Assembly (NCBI RefSeq): GCF_018736085.1
Contig: NZ_CP076134.1
Span: 744,001-808,000, forward strand
Length of the DNA stretch: 64,000 bases
Direction of reading: 5' to 3'
Source: Bradyrhizobium sediminis
Lineage (GTDB): Bacteria > Pseudomonadota > Alphaproteobacteria > Rhizobiales > Xanthobacteraceae
Shown here: in pieces, positions 41,984-49,575 of the stretch
How positions within the stretch are numbered: position 1 is the stretch's first letter
Layout of the letters: every line of letters starts with the position of its first letter
The notes under the pieces: model-generated
What the model was told of the DNA's origin: nothing
The model's database searches: none
The model's input: only the letters and a program-made list of their open reading frames with translations
Program-made: the position numbers and the translations under genes

Positions 41984-43216
41984 ATGAAGAAGAACAGACA
42001 GACCCGGCGCGAATTCGGCGCCACCGCGCTTTCCGCAATCGCAGCCTCCGTCCTGCCCGCGCCCTATGTCTGGGCGGCAGAGAAGAAATACGACGTCGGC
42101 GCGAGCGATACCGAAATCAAGCTGGGCCAGACCGTGCCGCACAGCGGCCCCGGCTCGCTCTATGGCGTGCTGGGGCGGGTCGGCGAGGCCTATTTCCAGA
42201 TGCTGAACGAAAAGGGCGGCATCAACGGGCGCAAGGTCAAATTCCTTACCATGGACGATGCCTACAGCGCGCCGAAATGCGTCGAGGCGACGCGGCGGCT
42301 GGTCGAGCAGGAAGAAGTGCTGGCGCTGTTCGGCTCGCTCGGCACCGCGCCGCAGACTGCGGTGCATAAATATCTCAACTCGAAGGGCGTGCCGCAGCTT
42401 CTGCTCAACACCGGCGCGTCGAAATGGAACGATCCGAAGAACTTCAAATGGACCATGGCGGGCCTGCCGCTGTATCCGACCGAAGCGCGAATTCTCGCCA
42501 AGCATGTCGTTGCCGCGAAACCGAATGCGAAGGTCGGCATTCTCTACCAGAACGACGATTTCGGCCGGGACTTCCTGGGACCGTTCAAGAAGGTGCTGGA
42601 GGAAGCCGGCGGCACCGCCAAGGTGATCATGGAGCAGACCTACGACCTGACCGAGCCGACCATCGATTCCCAGCTCATCAATCTTTCGAAGTCCGGCGCG
42701 GATGTCTTTTACAACATCAGCACCGGCAAGGCGTCGTCGCAGTCGATCCGCAAAGTCGCCGAACTCGGCTGGAAGCCGCTGCACCTGCTGTCCGCCGGCT
42801 CGACCGGACGTTCCATCCTGAGCGCGGCGGGCCTGGAGAACGCCACCGGCATCGTCGCCATCCGCTATGCCAAGGAAGTCGGCGTGCCGCGCTGGGTGAA
42901 GGATCCCGACGTGATGGCGTTCGAGGAATTGCGCAAGAAGTATCTGCCCAATGTCGATCCGGACAACACCATCGCGTTCGCCGGCTATGGCCAGGTGGCG
43001 TCGATGGCCGAAATCCTGCGCCGCTGCGGCGACGATCTGACCCGAGCCAACGTCTTGAAGCAGGCGTCCAACCTCAACGGCTTCCATTCGCCGTACATGC
43101 TGGACGGCGTGACCTACAGCTATACGCCCGACAACTACACGCCGATGAAGACGCTCTACATCTCCACCTTCAACGGCAAGGATTGGGATATCTCCGATAA
43201 GCCGGTCACGGAGTAA
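41984..43216 (+). CDS. ABC transporter substrate-binding protein (branched-chain amino acid type)
   Basis: The 410-residue protein carries a Tat-type signal, RQTRREFGATALSAIAASV, followed by PAPYVWA cleavage. The mature part reads IKLGQTVPHSGPGSLYGVLGRVGEAYFQMLNEKGGINGRKV, the hallmark of LivJ/LivK-type periplasmic binding proteins. GILYQNDDFGRDFLGPFKKVLEE and AFAGYGQVASMAEILRRCG complete the two-lobe fold. The ATG at 41984 after GGGAGAAA is chosen over an upstream ATG at 41924. No permease or ATPase genes are adjacent. A strong hairpin follows the stop. Confidence 0.93.
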   Translation: MKKNRQTRREFGATALSAIAASVLPAPYVWAAEKKYDVGASDTEIKLGQTVPHSGPGSLYGVLGRVGEAYFQMLNEKGGINGRKVKFLTMDDAYSAPKCVEATRRLVEQEEVLALFGSLGTAPQTAVHKYLNSKGVPQLLLNTGASKWNDPKNFKWTMAGLPLYPTEARILAKHVVAAKPNAKVGILYQNDDFGRDFLGPFKKVLEEAGGTAKVIMEQTYDLTEPTIDSQLINLSKSGADVFYNISTGKASSQSIRKVAELGWKPLHLLSAGSTGRSILSAAGLENATGIVAIRYAKEVGVPRWVKDPDVMAFEELRKKYLPNVDPDNTIAFAGYGQVASMAEILRRCGDDLTRANVLKQASNLNGFHSPYMLDGVTYSYTPDNYTPMKTLYISTFNGKDWDISDKPVTE

Positions 43217-43234
43217 TCGCTGGCGGCGTCAATC

Positions 43235-43264
43235 TCACCTCGCCCCGCAAGCGGGGCGAGGTGA
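43235..43264. terminator. hairpin after the ABC binding-protein gene
   Basis: TCACCTCGCCCCGC and GCGGGGCGAGGTGA form a perfect 14-bp stem around an AA loop. No T tract follows, so it may be a repeat (family C-like) as much as a terminator. Confidence 0.5.
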
Positions 43265-43316
43265 AGTGCGCCCGTAGCCCTCGACGAAAGCCCTGCAACG
43301 GCTTACCTGTTGGGCC

Positions 43317-46028
43317 GTGCCGCCCCGCATCCTTAACCTTTCCCCGGCCGAGCCGGACGCGCTGCTGCCGGACCGTTTCGTCAAATGGTTTGCGGGCCGC
43401 GGATGGTCGCCCCGTGAGCATCAGCTCGCCTTGCTCGCCAAGGCCCGCGCCGACGCTTCCGCGCTGCTGATTGCGCCGACCGGCGCCGGCAAGACGCTGG
43501 CGGGATTCCTGCCGACGCTGGTGGAGCTGAGTGCTACACCGCGCGCCTCCTTGTTACCTCCCCCCTTGTGGGGGAGGTCGACGCCCGAAGGGCGGCGGGA
43601 GGGGGGTGTGCCGCTTGCTCCGAACGATACGGCTTACCCCCCACCCCAGCCCTCCCCCGCAAGGGGGGAGGGAGCTGATACGGCAAGTGGCGGCGTGATC
43701 TCCACCGGCCGCAGCCTGCAACGCAGCCGCGGCCTCCACACCCTCTACATCTCGCCGCTGAAGGCGCTCGCGGTCGACATCGCGCGCAACCTGGAGACGC
43801 CGATCGCCGAGATGGATCTGCCGATCAAGGTCGAGACCCGCACCGGCGACACGCCGGTGTCGCGACGGCAGCGGCAGCGGCGCTATCCGCCGGACATCCT
43901 GCTCACCACGCCCGAGCAACTGGCGCTGCTGCTGTCGTCCGACGACGCGCCGTTTCTGTTTTCACAGCTCAGGCGCATCGTGCTCGACGAGTTGCATGCG
44001 CTGGTGACCTCCAAGCGCGGCGACCTGCTGTCGCTCGGCCTGGCGCGGCTATGGCGGCTGGCGCCGCAGCTGCGCGCGATCGGACTGTCCGCCACCGTCG
44101 CCGAGCCGGAATCGCTGGCGCGGTTTCTGGTGCCGCAGCGCGACCGCCAAGGCGAAGCCGCCAACATCGTCGTCGCCGGTGGCGCGGCTGCGCCGATCGT
44201 CGAAATGCTCGACACCAGGGAGCGCCTGCCATGGGCCGGCCATTCGGCGCGCCACGCACTCAACGAGGTCTACGACCTGATCAAGGCCAACAAGACCACG
44301 CTGGTGTTCGTCAACACCCGCAGCCAGGCCGAGATGCTGTTTCAGGATCTGTGGCGGATGAACGACGACGGCCTCGCGATCGCGCTGCATCACGGCTCGC
44401 TCGACGTCGCGCAGCGCCGTAAGGTCGAGGACGCGATGGCGGCGGGCAGGTTGCGCGGCGTGGTCTGCACCTCGTCGCTCGACCTCGGCGTCGACTGGGG
44501 CGACGTCGATCTCGTCATCAATATCGGCGCGCCGAAGGGCGCCTCGCGGCTGATGCAGCGCATCGGCCGCGCCAACCACCGCATCGACGAAGCCTCGCGC
44601 GCCGTTCTTGTTCCCGCCAATCGCTTCGAGGTGCTGGAATGCGCGGTCGCGATCGACGCCGTCGCGGAGAACGCGCAGGACACCCCGCCGCTGCGCTCCG
44701 GCGCGCTCGATGTGCTGGCGCAGCACGTGCTCGGCTGCGCCTGCGGCGAACCGTTTCTGTCGGACGAGCTCTACGAAGAGGTGCTGACGGCGGCGCCCTA
44801 TTCCGATCTCGCGCGGACCGATTTCGACGACGTCGTCGATTTCGTCGCCTCCGGCGGCTATGCGCTGAAGACCTATGAGCGCTTCGCCCGCATCAAGCAG
44901 GACAAGGCGGGTCGCTGGCGCGTGACCAACCCCAGGGTGCGGCAAAGCTATCGCCTCAATGTCGGCACCATCGTCGAGGAATCCATGCTGAAGGTGCGGC
45001 TGGTGCGCTCGCGCGGCGGTCAGGGAAATAGCAAGGGCTCCACCGGCGCGCTCGGCCGCGGCGGCCGCATGCTGGGAGAGATCGAGGAATATTTCATCGA
45101 GGGGCTGGTGGTCGGCGACACTTTTGTGTTCGGCGGCGAGGTGGTGCGCTACGAGGCGCTTGCCGAGGACCAGGTCTACGTTTCCCGGGCTAACGATAAA
45201 GACGCGAAAGTGCCGTCCTATATGGGTGGCAAGTTTCCGCTCTCGACCTATCTGGCCGAACGGGTCCGCAACCTGCTCGCCGACAGGCGTGCGTGGACGG
45301 CCTTGCCGGACCAGGTGCGCGACTGGCTGTCGCTGCAGGCGCGTCTGTCGCGCGTTCCCGGCGCCCGTGAGCTGGTAGTGGAAACGTTCCCCCGCGCCGA
45401 CAAGCACTACCTCGTCTGCTATCCCTTCGAAGGGCGGCTGGCGCATCAGACGCTCGGCATGCTGCTGACGCGGCGGCTGGAGCGCGCCCGCGCCCGGCCG
45501 CTCGGATTCGTCGCCAATGAATATGCGCTGGCGGTGTGGGGACTGGGCGACATGTCATTCATGATCCGGCAGAACAAGCTCGATCTCAACGCGTTGTTCG
45601 ATCCGGATATGCTGGGCGACGATCTCGAAGCCTGGCTTGCGGAATCCGCGCTGATGAAACGCACCTTCCGCACCTGCGCCATCATCTCCGGGCTGATCGC
45701 CCGGCGCTTCACCGGCGAGGAAAAGACCCGGCGTCAGGTGCTGTTCTCGACCGACCTGATCTACGACGTGCTGCGCAAGCACCAGCCCGACCATGTGCTG
45801 CTGCGCGCCGCGCGCGCCGATGCCGCGACCGGGCTGCTCGATATTCGCCGGCTCAGTGATATGCTTTTGCGAATCAAGGGGCGAATCACCCACCGGGAAC
45901 TGGACCGGATTTCGCCGCTTGCGGTGCCCGTGATGCTGGAAATCGGCCGCGAAGCGGTCTATGGCGAAGCATCCGACGAACTCCTGGCGGAAGCCGCCGA
46001 AGAACTCGTCAAAGAGGCGATGTCGTAG
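43317..46028 (+). CDS. lhr: Lhr-family ligase-associated DEXH-box helicase
   Basis: The 903-residue helicase has Walker A APTGAGKT (residues 53-60), the DExH motif VLDELHAL (224-227), IGLSATVAEPE, TLVFVNTRSQAEMLF and QRIGRANHR, with the Lhr-type C-terminal extension. The pattern fits the ligase-associated DNA-damage-response helicase group whose genes cluster with a PdeM nuclease, as here. It is predicted to unwind DNA in repair. Start is a GTG at 43317. Residues about 75-125 are low-complexity sequence encoded by a palindromic repeat placed between motif I and LYISPLKALAVD; the frame stays open through it. Confidence 0.93.
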   Translation: MPPRILNLSPAEPDALLPDRFVKWFAGRGWSPREHQLALLAKARADASALLIAPTGAGKTLAGFLPTLVELSATPRASLLPPPLWGRSTPEGRREGGVPLAPNDTAYPPPQPSPARGEGADTASGGVISTGRSLQRSRGLHTLYISPLKALAVDIARNLETPIAEMDLPIKVETRTGDTPVSRRQRQRRYPPDILLTTPEQLALLLSSDDAPFLFSQLRRIVLDELHALVTSKRGDLLSLGLARLWRLAPQLRAIGLSATVAEPESLARFLVPQRDRQGEAANIVVAGGAAAPIVEMLDTRERLPWAGHSARHALNEVYDLIKANKTTLVFVNTRSQAEMLFQDLWRMNDDGLAIALHHGSLDVAQRRKVEDAMAAGRLRGVVCTSSLDLGVDWGDVDLVINIGAPKGASRLMQRIGRANHRIDEASRAVLVPANRFEVLECAVAIDAVAENAQDTPPLRSGALDVLAQHVLGCACGEPFLSDELYEEVLTAAPYSDLARTDFDDVVDFVASGGYALKTYERFARIKQDKAGRWRVTNPRVRQSYRLNVGTIVEESMLKVRLVRSRGGQGNSKGSTGALGRGGRMLGEIEEYFIEGLVVGDTFVFGGEVVRYEALAEDQVYVSRANDKDAKVPSYMGGKFPLSTYLAERVRNLLADRRAWTALPDQVRDWLSLQARLSRVPGARELVVETFPRADKHYLVCYPFEGRLAHQTLGMLLTRRLERARARPLGFVANEYALAVWGLGDMSFMIRQNKLDLNALFDPDMLGDDLEAWLAESALMKRTFRTCAIISGLIARRFTGEEKTRRQVLFSTDLIYDVLRKHQPDHVLLRAARADAATGLLDIRRLSDMLLRIKGRITHRELDRISPLAVPVMLEIGREAVYGEASDELLAEAAEELVKEAMS
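43552..43676. repeat. family C palindromic repeat inside the lhr reading frame
   Basis: TACCTCCCCCCTTGTGGGGG and, about 100 bp later, CCTCCCCCGCAAGGGGGGAG are inverted ends with internal GACGCCCGAAGGGCGGC. The sequence is of the intergenic family C type (compare 18772), yet it is translated as LLPPPLWGRSTPEGRREGG and following residues. Confidence 0.9.
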
Positions 46029-46076
46029 AAGAAAAATGCATCTATTGTGCTCCCATGCATCAACGCCGTCATGGCC

Positions 46077-46087
46077 GGGCTTGTCCC
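46077..46087 (+). repeat. IS4-family target site duplication, left copy
   Basis: GGGCTTGTCCC lies directly outside the left inverted repeat and recurs at 47432-47442 outside the right one. Eleven base pairs is within the range known for IS4-family elements. Confidence 0.95.
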
Positions 46088-47431
46088 ACGGCTGTCCGGC
46101 ACGGGTTATGCTTCATGCCGCCTTCTCCAATGTGACGCAACCGCGGGCGGTGCGACGACGTCGCGCCGTCCGGGTAGCGGAGGGCTCGAAATCGAATTTG
46201 GCCTGGTGTGGTGTTGGGCCTGGCGGGGAGGCTTTTTGAAGAAGTCCTGCAATCGGCCGCCGATGCATAAGATTGGCACGGATCAGCCTGGTGAAGGCGA
46301 GCGGGCTTTTGACGATCTTGTTGGCGTCGTGAGCCAGGCGCAGCAACAGGAAGGCAATCAGGGCGACCGTGATCTGAATGCGAACCGCATTTTCGGATGT
46401 GCCGAGGAAGTGAGTGATCTTCAAGGTCTGTTTGACCCATCGAAAGAACAGCTCGATCGCCCAGCGACGCTTGTACAAATCGGCGATTTCCTCTGCGCTG
46501 GCGGTCAGATCGTTGGTGAAGATGCGCAGCACCTTGCCGGTCTCTATCGTGACCTGGACTTCGCGGACCAGGCCCGACATTGGATTGCAGCGGGAGGCGG
46601 CGAGCCGCTTCGGAAGATATCCGGTCCGATCGCTCAGGACCGGCGATCCCACCGCAACCGGCCGATCCTCGACGACCTCAAAGGGCGTGTTGCGCTTCAG
46701 CCGCGTTACGATACGGCAGCCGGCCTGATCGAGCGTCGCCCACCACCCGTAATCGTAATAGCCGAGATCGAAAACATAGGTCGCCCCCGCCTCGATCGGC
46801 ATCGCTTTGGCCGCCGTGATGTCATTGACGTTGCAAGGCGTCACCATCAGGTAGAGCGGCTGGTCGGCATCGGGATCGTAGATGATGTGGGCCTTGGCGC
46901 CGCAAACGCCGGCCGAAAATGTCGCCCAATGGCCGCTCAGGCTGCTCAGCCGCACGCTGGTCGAATCGATCAGGCGAACGCAATCGCCGATCTTCCTGCG
47001 ATAGCCGTTCTGCAACTGAGCGATCAGCGCCGAGAGCAGGTCGGCAAACACTTCCACAGGGCGCGAAGCGTTCGCGGTCGACAAGGCCGACTTCGAGATC
47101 GTGCAGCCGCCAAGGTGATAAAGCTTACCGGCGTGGCTTCTCAGGCCGGCTTCGATCTCCCGAAGGCCGCGCGCCCCGCAAAACTGTGCGTACAGCATTG
47201 CGATCAGATGCGGACGGCTCTTCGTCACCCGATCGTCCCAATCGGCATTGTGCCGGTCCACAAGACGATCAAACGTCGCCCACGGAATCTGCTTCAGAAG
47301 GCAGTGAAAAACGATATTCTGGTGCGGCACGGCGTTGATCCTCTTGCTGTTCAGATGATTCGCAACCAACTGAACCCAAGCAGAATCAATGCCGTGCACT
47401 TCATCAAGCAGAAAACGTGCCGGACAGCCGT
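46088..47431 (-). mobile_element. IS4-family insertion sequence, complete, 1344 bp
   Basis: The element is bounded by ACGGCTGTCCGGCACG (46088-46103) and its exact inverse CGTGCCGGACAGCCGT (47416-47431); the match extends imperfectly to about 30 bp. An 11-bp direct duplication, GGGCTTGTCCC, flanks it. It encodes one intact transposase on the minus strand. Clean ends and an intact gene suggest recent insertion. Confidence 0.95.
46113..47330 (-). CDS. IS4-family DDE transposase
   Basis: The 405-residue transposase begins VPHQNIVFHCLLKQIPWATFDRLV, the N-terminal DUF4372-type domain of many IS4 transposases. The DDE catalytic residues appear as RLIDSTSVRL (first D), TYVFDLGYYDYGWW (second D) and YKRRWAIELFFRWVKQTLKITHFLG, the Y-R-E-K signature with the glutamate. 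The GTG at 47330 is preferred over an open frame that runs out of the element to 47492. No frameshift or stop interrupts it, so it is probably functional. Confidence 0.92.
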   Translation of the reverse strand: MPHQNIVFHCLLKQIPWATFDRLVDRHNADWDDRVTKSRPHLIAMLYAQFCGARGLREIEAGLRSHAGKLYHLGGCTISKSALSTANASRPVEVFADLLSALIAQLQNGYRRKIGDCVRLIDSTSVRLSSLSGHWATFSAGVCGAKAHIIYDPDADQPLYLMVTPCNVNDITAAKAMPIEAGATYVFDLGYYDYGWWATLDQAGCRIVTRLKRNTPFEVVEDRPVAVGSPVLSDRTGYLPKRLAASRCNPMSGLVREVQVTIETGKVLRIFTNDLTASAEEIADLYKRRWAIELFFRWVKQTLKITHFLGTSENAVRIQITVALIAFLLLRLAHDANKIVKSPLAFTRLIRANLMHRRPIAGLLQKASPPGPTPHQAKFDFEPSATRTARRRRTARGCVTLEKAA

Positions 47432-47442
47432 GGGCTTGTCCC
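47432..47442 (+). repeat. IS4-family target site duplication, right copy
   Basis: GGGCTTGTCCC directly follows the right inverted repeat and equals the left copy at 46077-46087. Confidence 0.95.
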
Positions 47443-47500
47443 GGCCATCCACGTCTTGGCCTCACAAAGGAAGACGTGGATGCCCGGGACAAGCCCGGGC

Positions 47501-48196
47501 ATGACGAGAACTGCCATCGATATTGTCAGTCGTTCTTCGGTCAGCATCGCCGGCGTGACCCTCGTCGCCGATCTCTCCGGCGCGCTGTTCTGGGAAGAGC
47601 AGGGCCTGCTCGTCGTCTCCGACCTGCATCTGGAAAAGGGCTCCAGTTTTGCAACACGCGGCGTGCTGCTGCCGCCCTACGACACCGCCGCGACGCTCGG
47701 CCGCCTCGCGGCCGTTATCGCGCGCCATGACCCGCGCATGGTGATTGCGCTCGGCGACAGTTTTCACGACCGCGACGCCCATGACCGGCTGTCCGCAGCC
47801 GACCGCGACGCTCTCACGGCAATGCAGGCGCGGCGCGACTGGATCTGGATATCAGGCAATCACGACCCGGCGCTGCCATCCGATCTCGGCGGCGTGGTCG
47901 CCCATGAAGTCGCGATCGGGCCGATCGCATTTCGCCACGAACCATCAGGCGCGTCGGGCGAAATCGCCGGCCATCTGCATCCCAAGGCGCGGGTGTCGGC
48001 GCGCGGCCGCTCGATGGAGCGGCGCTGTTTTGCCAGCGACGGCGAGCGCGCGGTGATGCCGGCTTTCGGCGCCTATACCGGCGGCCTGAGCATCCGCGAC
48101 GCGGCGTTCGCGAGGATCTTCCAGAGCCTCGGCTTCATGGCGCATGTGCTCGGCGATAACAGGCTTCACACCATCGCCGCATCGCGCTGCTACTGA
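47501..48196 (+). CDS. pdeM: PdeM-type ligase-associated metallophosphoesterase
   Basis: The 231-residue protein carries the calcineurin-like metallophosphoesterase motifs: VVSDLHLEKG, IALGDSFHDRDAH, WISGNHDPALP and EIAGHLHPKARV. This arrangement is that of the PdeM nuclease group found beside Lhr helicases and ATP-dependent ligases in DNA-damage-response clusters. The upstream lhr gene lies on the same strand, now separated by the IS4 element. The ATG at 47501 sits in the arm of a palindromic repeat; an internal start is possible. Its promoter may come from the repeat or the IS. Confidence 0.9.
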   Translation: MTRTAIDIVSRSSVSIAGVTLVADLSGALFWEEQGLLVVSDLHLEKGSSFATRGVLLPPYDTAATLGRLAAVIARHDPRMVIALGDSFHDRDAHDRLSAADRDALTAMQARRDWIWISGNHDPALPSDLGGVVAHEVAIGPIAFRHEPSGASGEIAGHLHPKARVSARGRSMERRCFASDGERAVMPAFGAYTGGLSIRDAAFARIFQSLGFMAHVLGDNRLHTIAASRCY

Positions 48197-48299
48197 GAGA
48201 GCGAGCATGCAAGTGCTCGCGGCAAAGGGACGCAGGGCTTCATGCTGAGTTCATCGTATGGAATTTCCAGCTGGGTACTCGCCAGGGAGGATGGCGCGG

Positions 48300-49442
48300 T
48301 CAGTCCCTCGGGTTGACCATGGCCGAAGCCATAAACGCTGCGACCGCAGCGGAGTATTCTTCCAATCCCTTGAAATTGAAATGCATATCGCCGTTTTCCC
48401 AATAGAAGTCCTCCGGGTGCGATCCGAATCGCTGCTTCAATGTCGCGGTGGCATTGAAGAAAAGAAAGTCGTTGGCGACGCAAGTTTTTTGCACCGTAGA
48501 GCTGACGAGATCGTTCCACACGTGGCCCGCAGCGTCGGGTTTCAAGTGCCGAAGATGCGGGTGAGAGATGAATAGCACCCGGCTCCCGTCCTTGGTGTAA
48601 TCCTTTAATACCTCAGCCAGCTCCTGCAGATTCTGCCTGAAACTCAAAAGCGCTTCTGAATATTTCTGTTCGAGGTCAGCACCTTGGTCCTGTGAATAGG
48701 AAAAGAGAGTGAGGTCCGATCGGTATTTCTCAATTGCCGATGGCAAGCGCACAAAGGTGAGCCAAAGCTTTGCCGCAAACCGCATCAGATACAATGGATG
48801 CTTGCGAGCTTCCATCAAGCCAATACTGCATTCGTGTCCAATGGGTGAAACCTTGACGCCGACATTCTGTCCGCGCTCATTGCGGACAATCAGCCGACGA
48901 TATCGAGCGAAGTCGTCGTATAAATCGGTCTCGTCCACATCCACCACGATATAGTCGGGACGCACGATCGGCAGCAGCTTCTTCGCCTGCGGCACGAAGA
49001 TAGCCGGGGAATATGAGGTGTATCCGGCATTGTAGGTCTTCAGGCAAACCCCGCGCTCTGTCTTGAAATATTTTGCAACCTGATACGGCAGGGTGTTCTT
49101 GTCGTCGAAGCCTTCCATGAATGAATCGCCAAGGAACAGAACCGAAATCGGATTTCGGCACCCCGCCAGCAGTGCCGCATCGTCGATGATCCTGATGCCG
49201 TTGGTGTCATAGGATCTCTTGTAGCTGAAGCCAGTCAGATCGCCGTAAATGCACAAGTTCTGGTTTTCCGGTTCCGGCTTGTGGTTCAGGACGTTGGATT
49301 CCCAATTCAGATTGATATTCGCCAATTCGAGATCGTACAGCGGACCGAAGTATTGCTGCATCCGCAAGCCGATCTCGAAAATGACGGCCCACGTGATGAC
49401 CAGCAGCGCCGCCTTTCCGAGGAAGTGAAACCATTCCTTCAT
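48300..49442 (-). CDS. membrane-anchored SGNH hydrolase-like protein
   Basis: The 380-residue product has one N-terminal membrane anchor (AALLVITWAVIFEIGLRM). The outer domain has an SGNH/GDSL nucleophile block, SVLFLGDSFMEGFDDKNTLP, a glycine/asparagine block in KTYNAGYTSYSPAIFV, and a C-terminal DMHFNFKGLEEYSAAVAAF with the D/H pair. Such proteins often acetylate or deacetylate exopolysaccharide or lipids in the periplasm. It is followed downstream by no same-strand gene, and lies 133 bp after the patatin gene. Codon use is less GC-rich than in the flanking conserved regions. Confidence 0.85.
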   Translation of the reverse strand: MKEWFHFLGKAALLVITWAVIFEIGLRMQQYFGPLYDLELANINLNWESNVLNHKPEPENQNLCIYGDLTGFSYKRSYDTNGIRIIDDAALLAGCRNPISVLFLGDSFMEGFDDKNTLPYQVAKYFKTERGVCLKTYNAGYTSYSPAIFVPQAKKLLPIVRPDYIVVDVDETDLYDDFARYRRLIVRNERGQNVGVKVSPIGHECSIGLMEARKHPLYLMRFAAKLWLTFVRLPSAIEKYRSDLTLFSYSQDQGADLEQKYSEALLSFRQNLQELAEVLKDYTKDGSRVLFISHPHLRHLKPDAAGHVWNDLVSSTVQKTCVANDFLFFNATATLKQRFGSHPEDFYWENGDMHFNFKGLEEYSAAVAAFMASAMVNPRD

Positions 49443-49575
49443 TGAATATCTCCAAAAATAACTCCGAGCGGCTCAACATAAGCTCGTTGCAGACTTTCGA
49501 TTGGCGAACCTCTGTCCGTCAAAGGTGGTCCACCAAAGCTCCAAGCGTCGATAAAGAGCTCCGGCAAGGCATCGG

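Larger units (their letters stand above)
46067..47506. repeat. family D palindromic repeat split by the IS4 element
   Basis: CGTCATGGCCGGGCTTGTCC (46067 onward) continues after the IS as CGGCCATCCACGTCTTGG and ends GACAAGCCCGGGCATGACG near 47506. Joining both sides at the target duplication restores a palindrome of about 95 bp. The downstream ATG at 47501 inside its right end is the pdeM start. Confidence 0.85.

Noticed and set aside
44049..45446. 465-codon open frame on the minus strand
   Set aside because: Antisense to the helicase lhr and lacking motifs.
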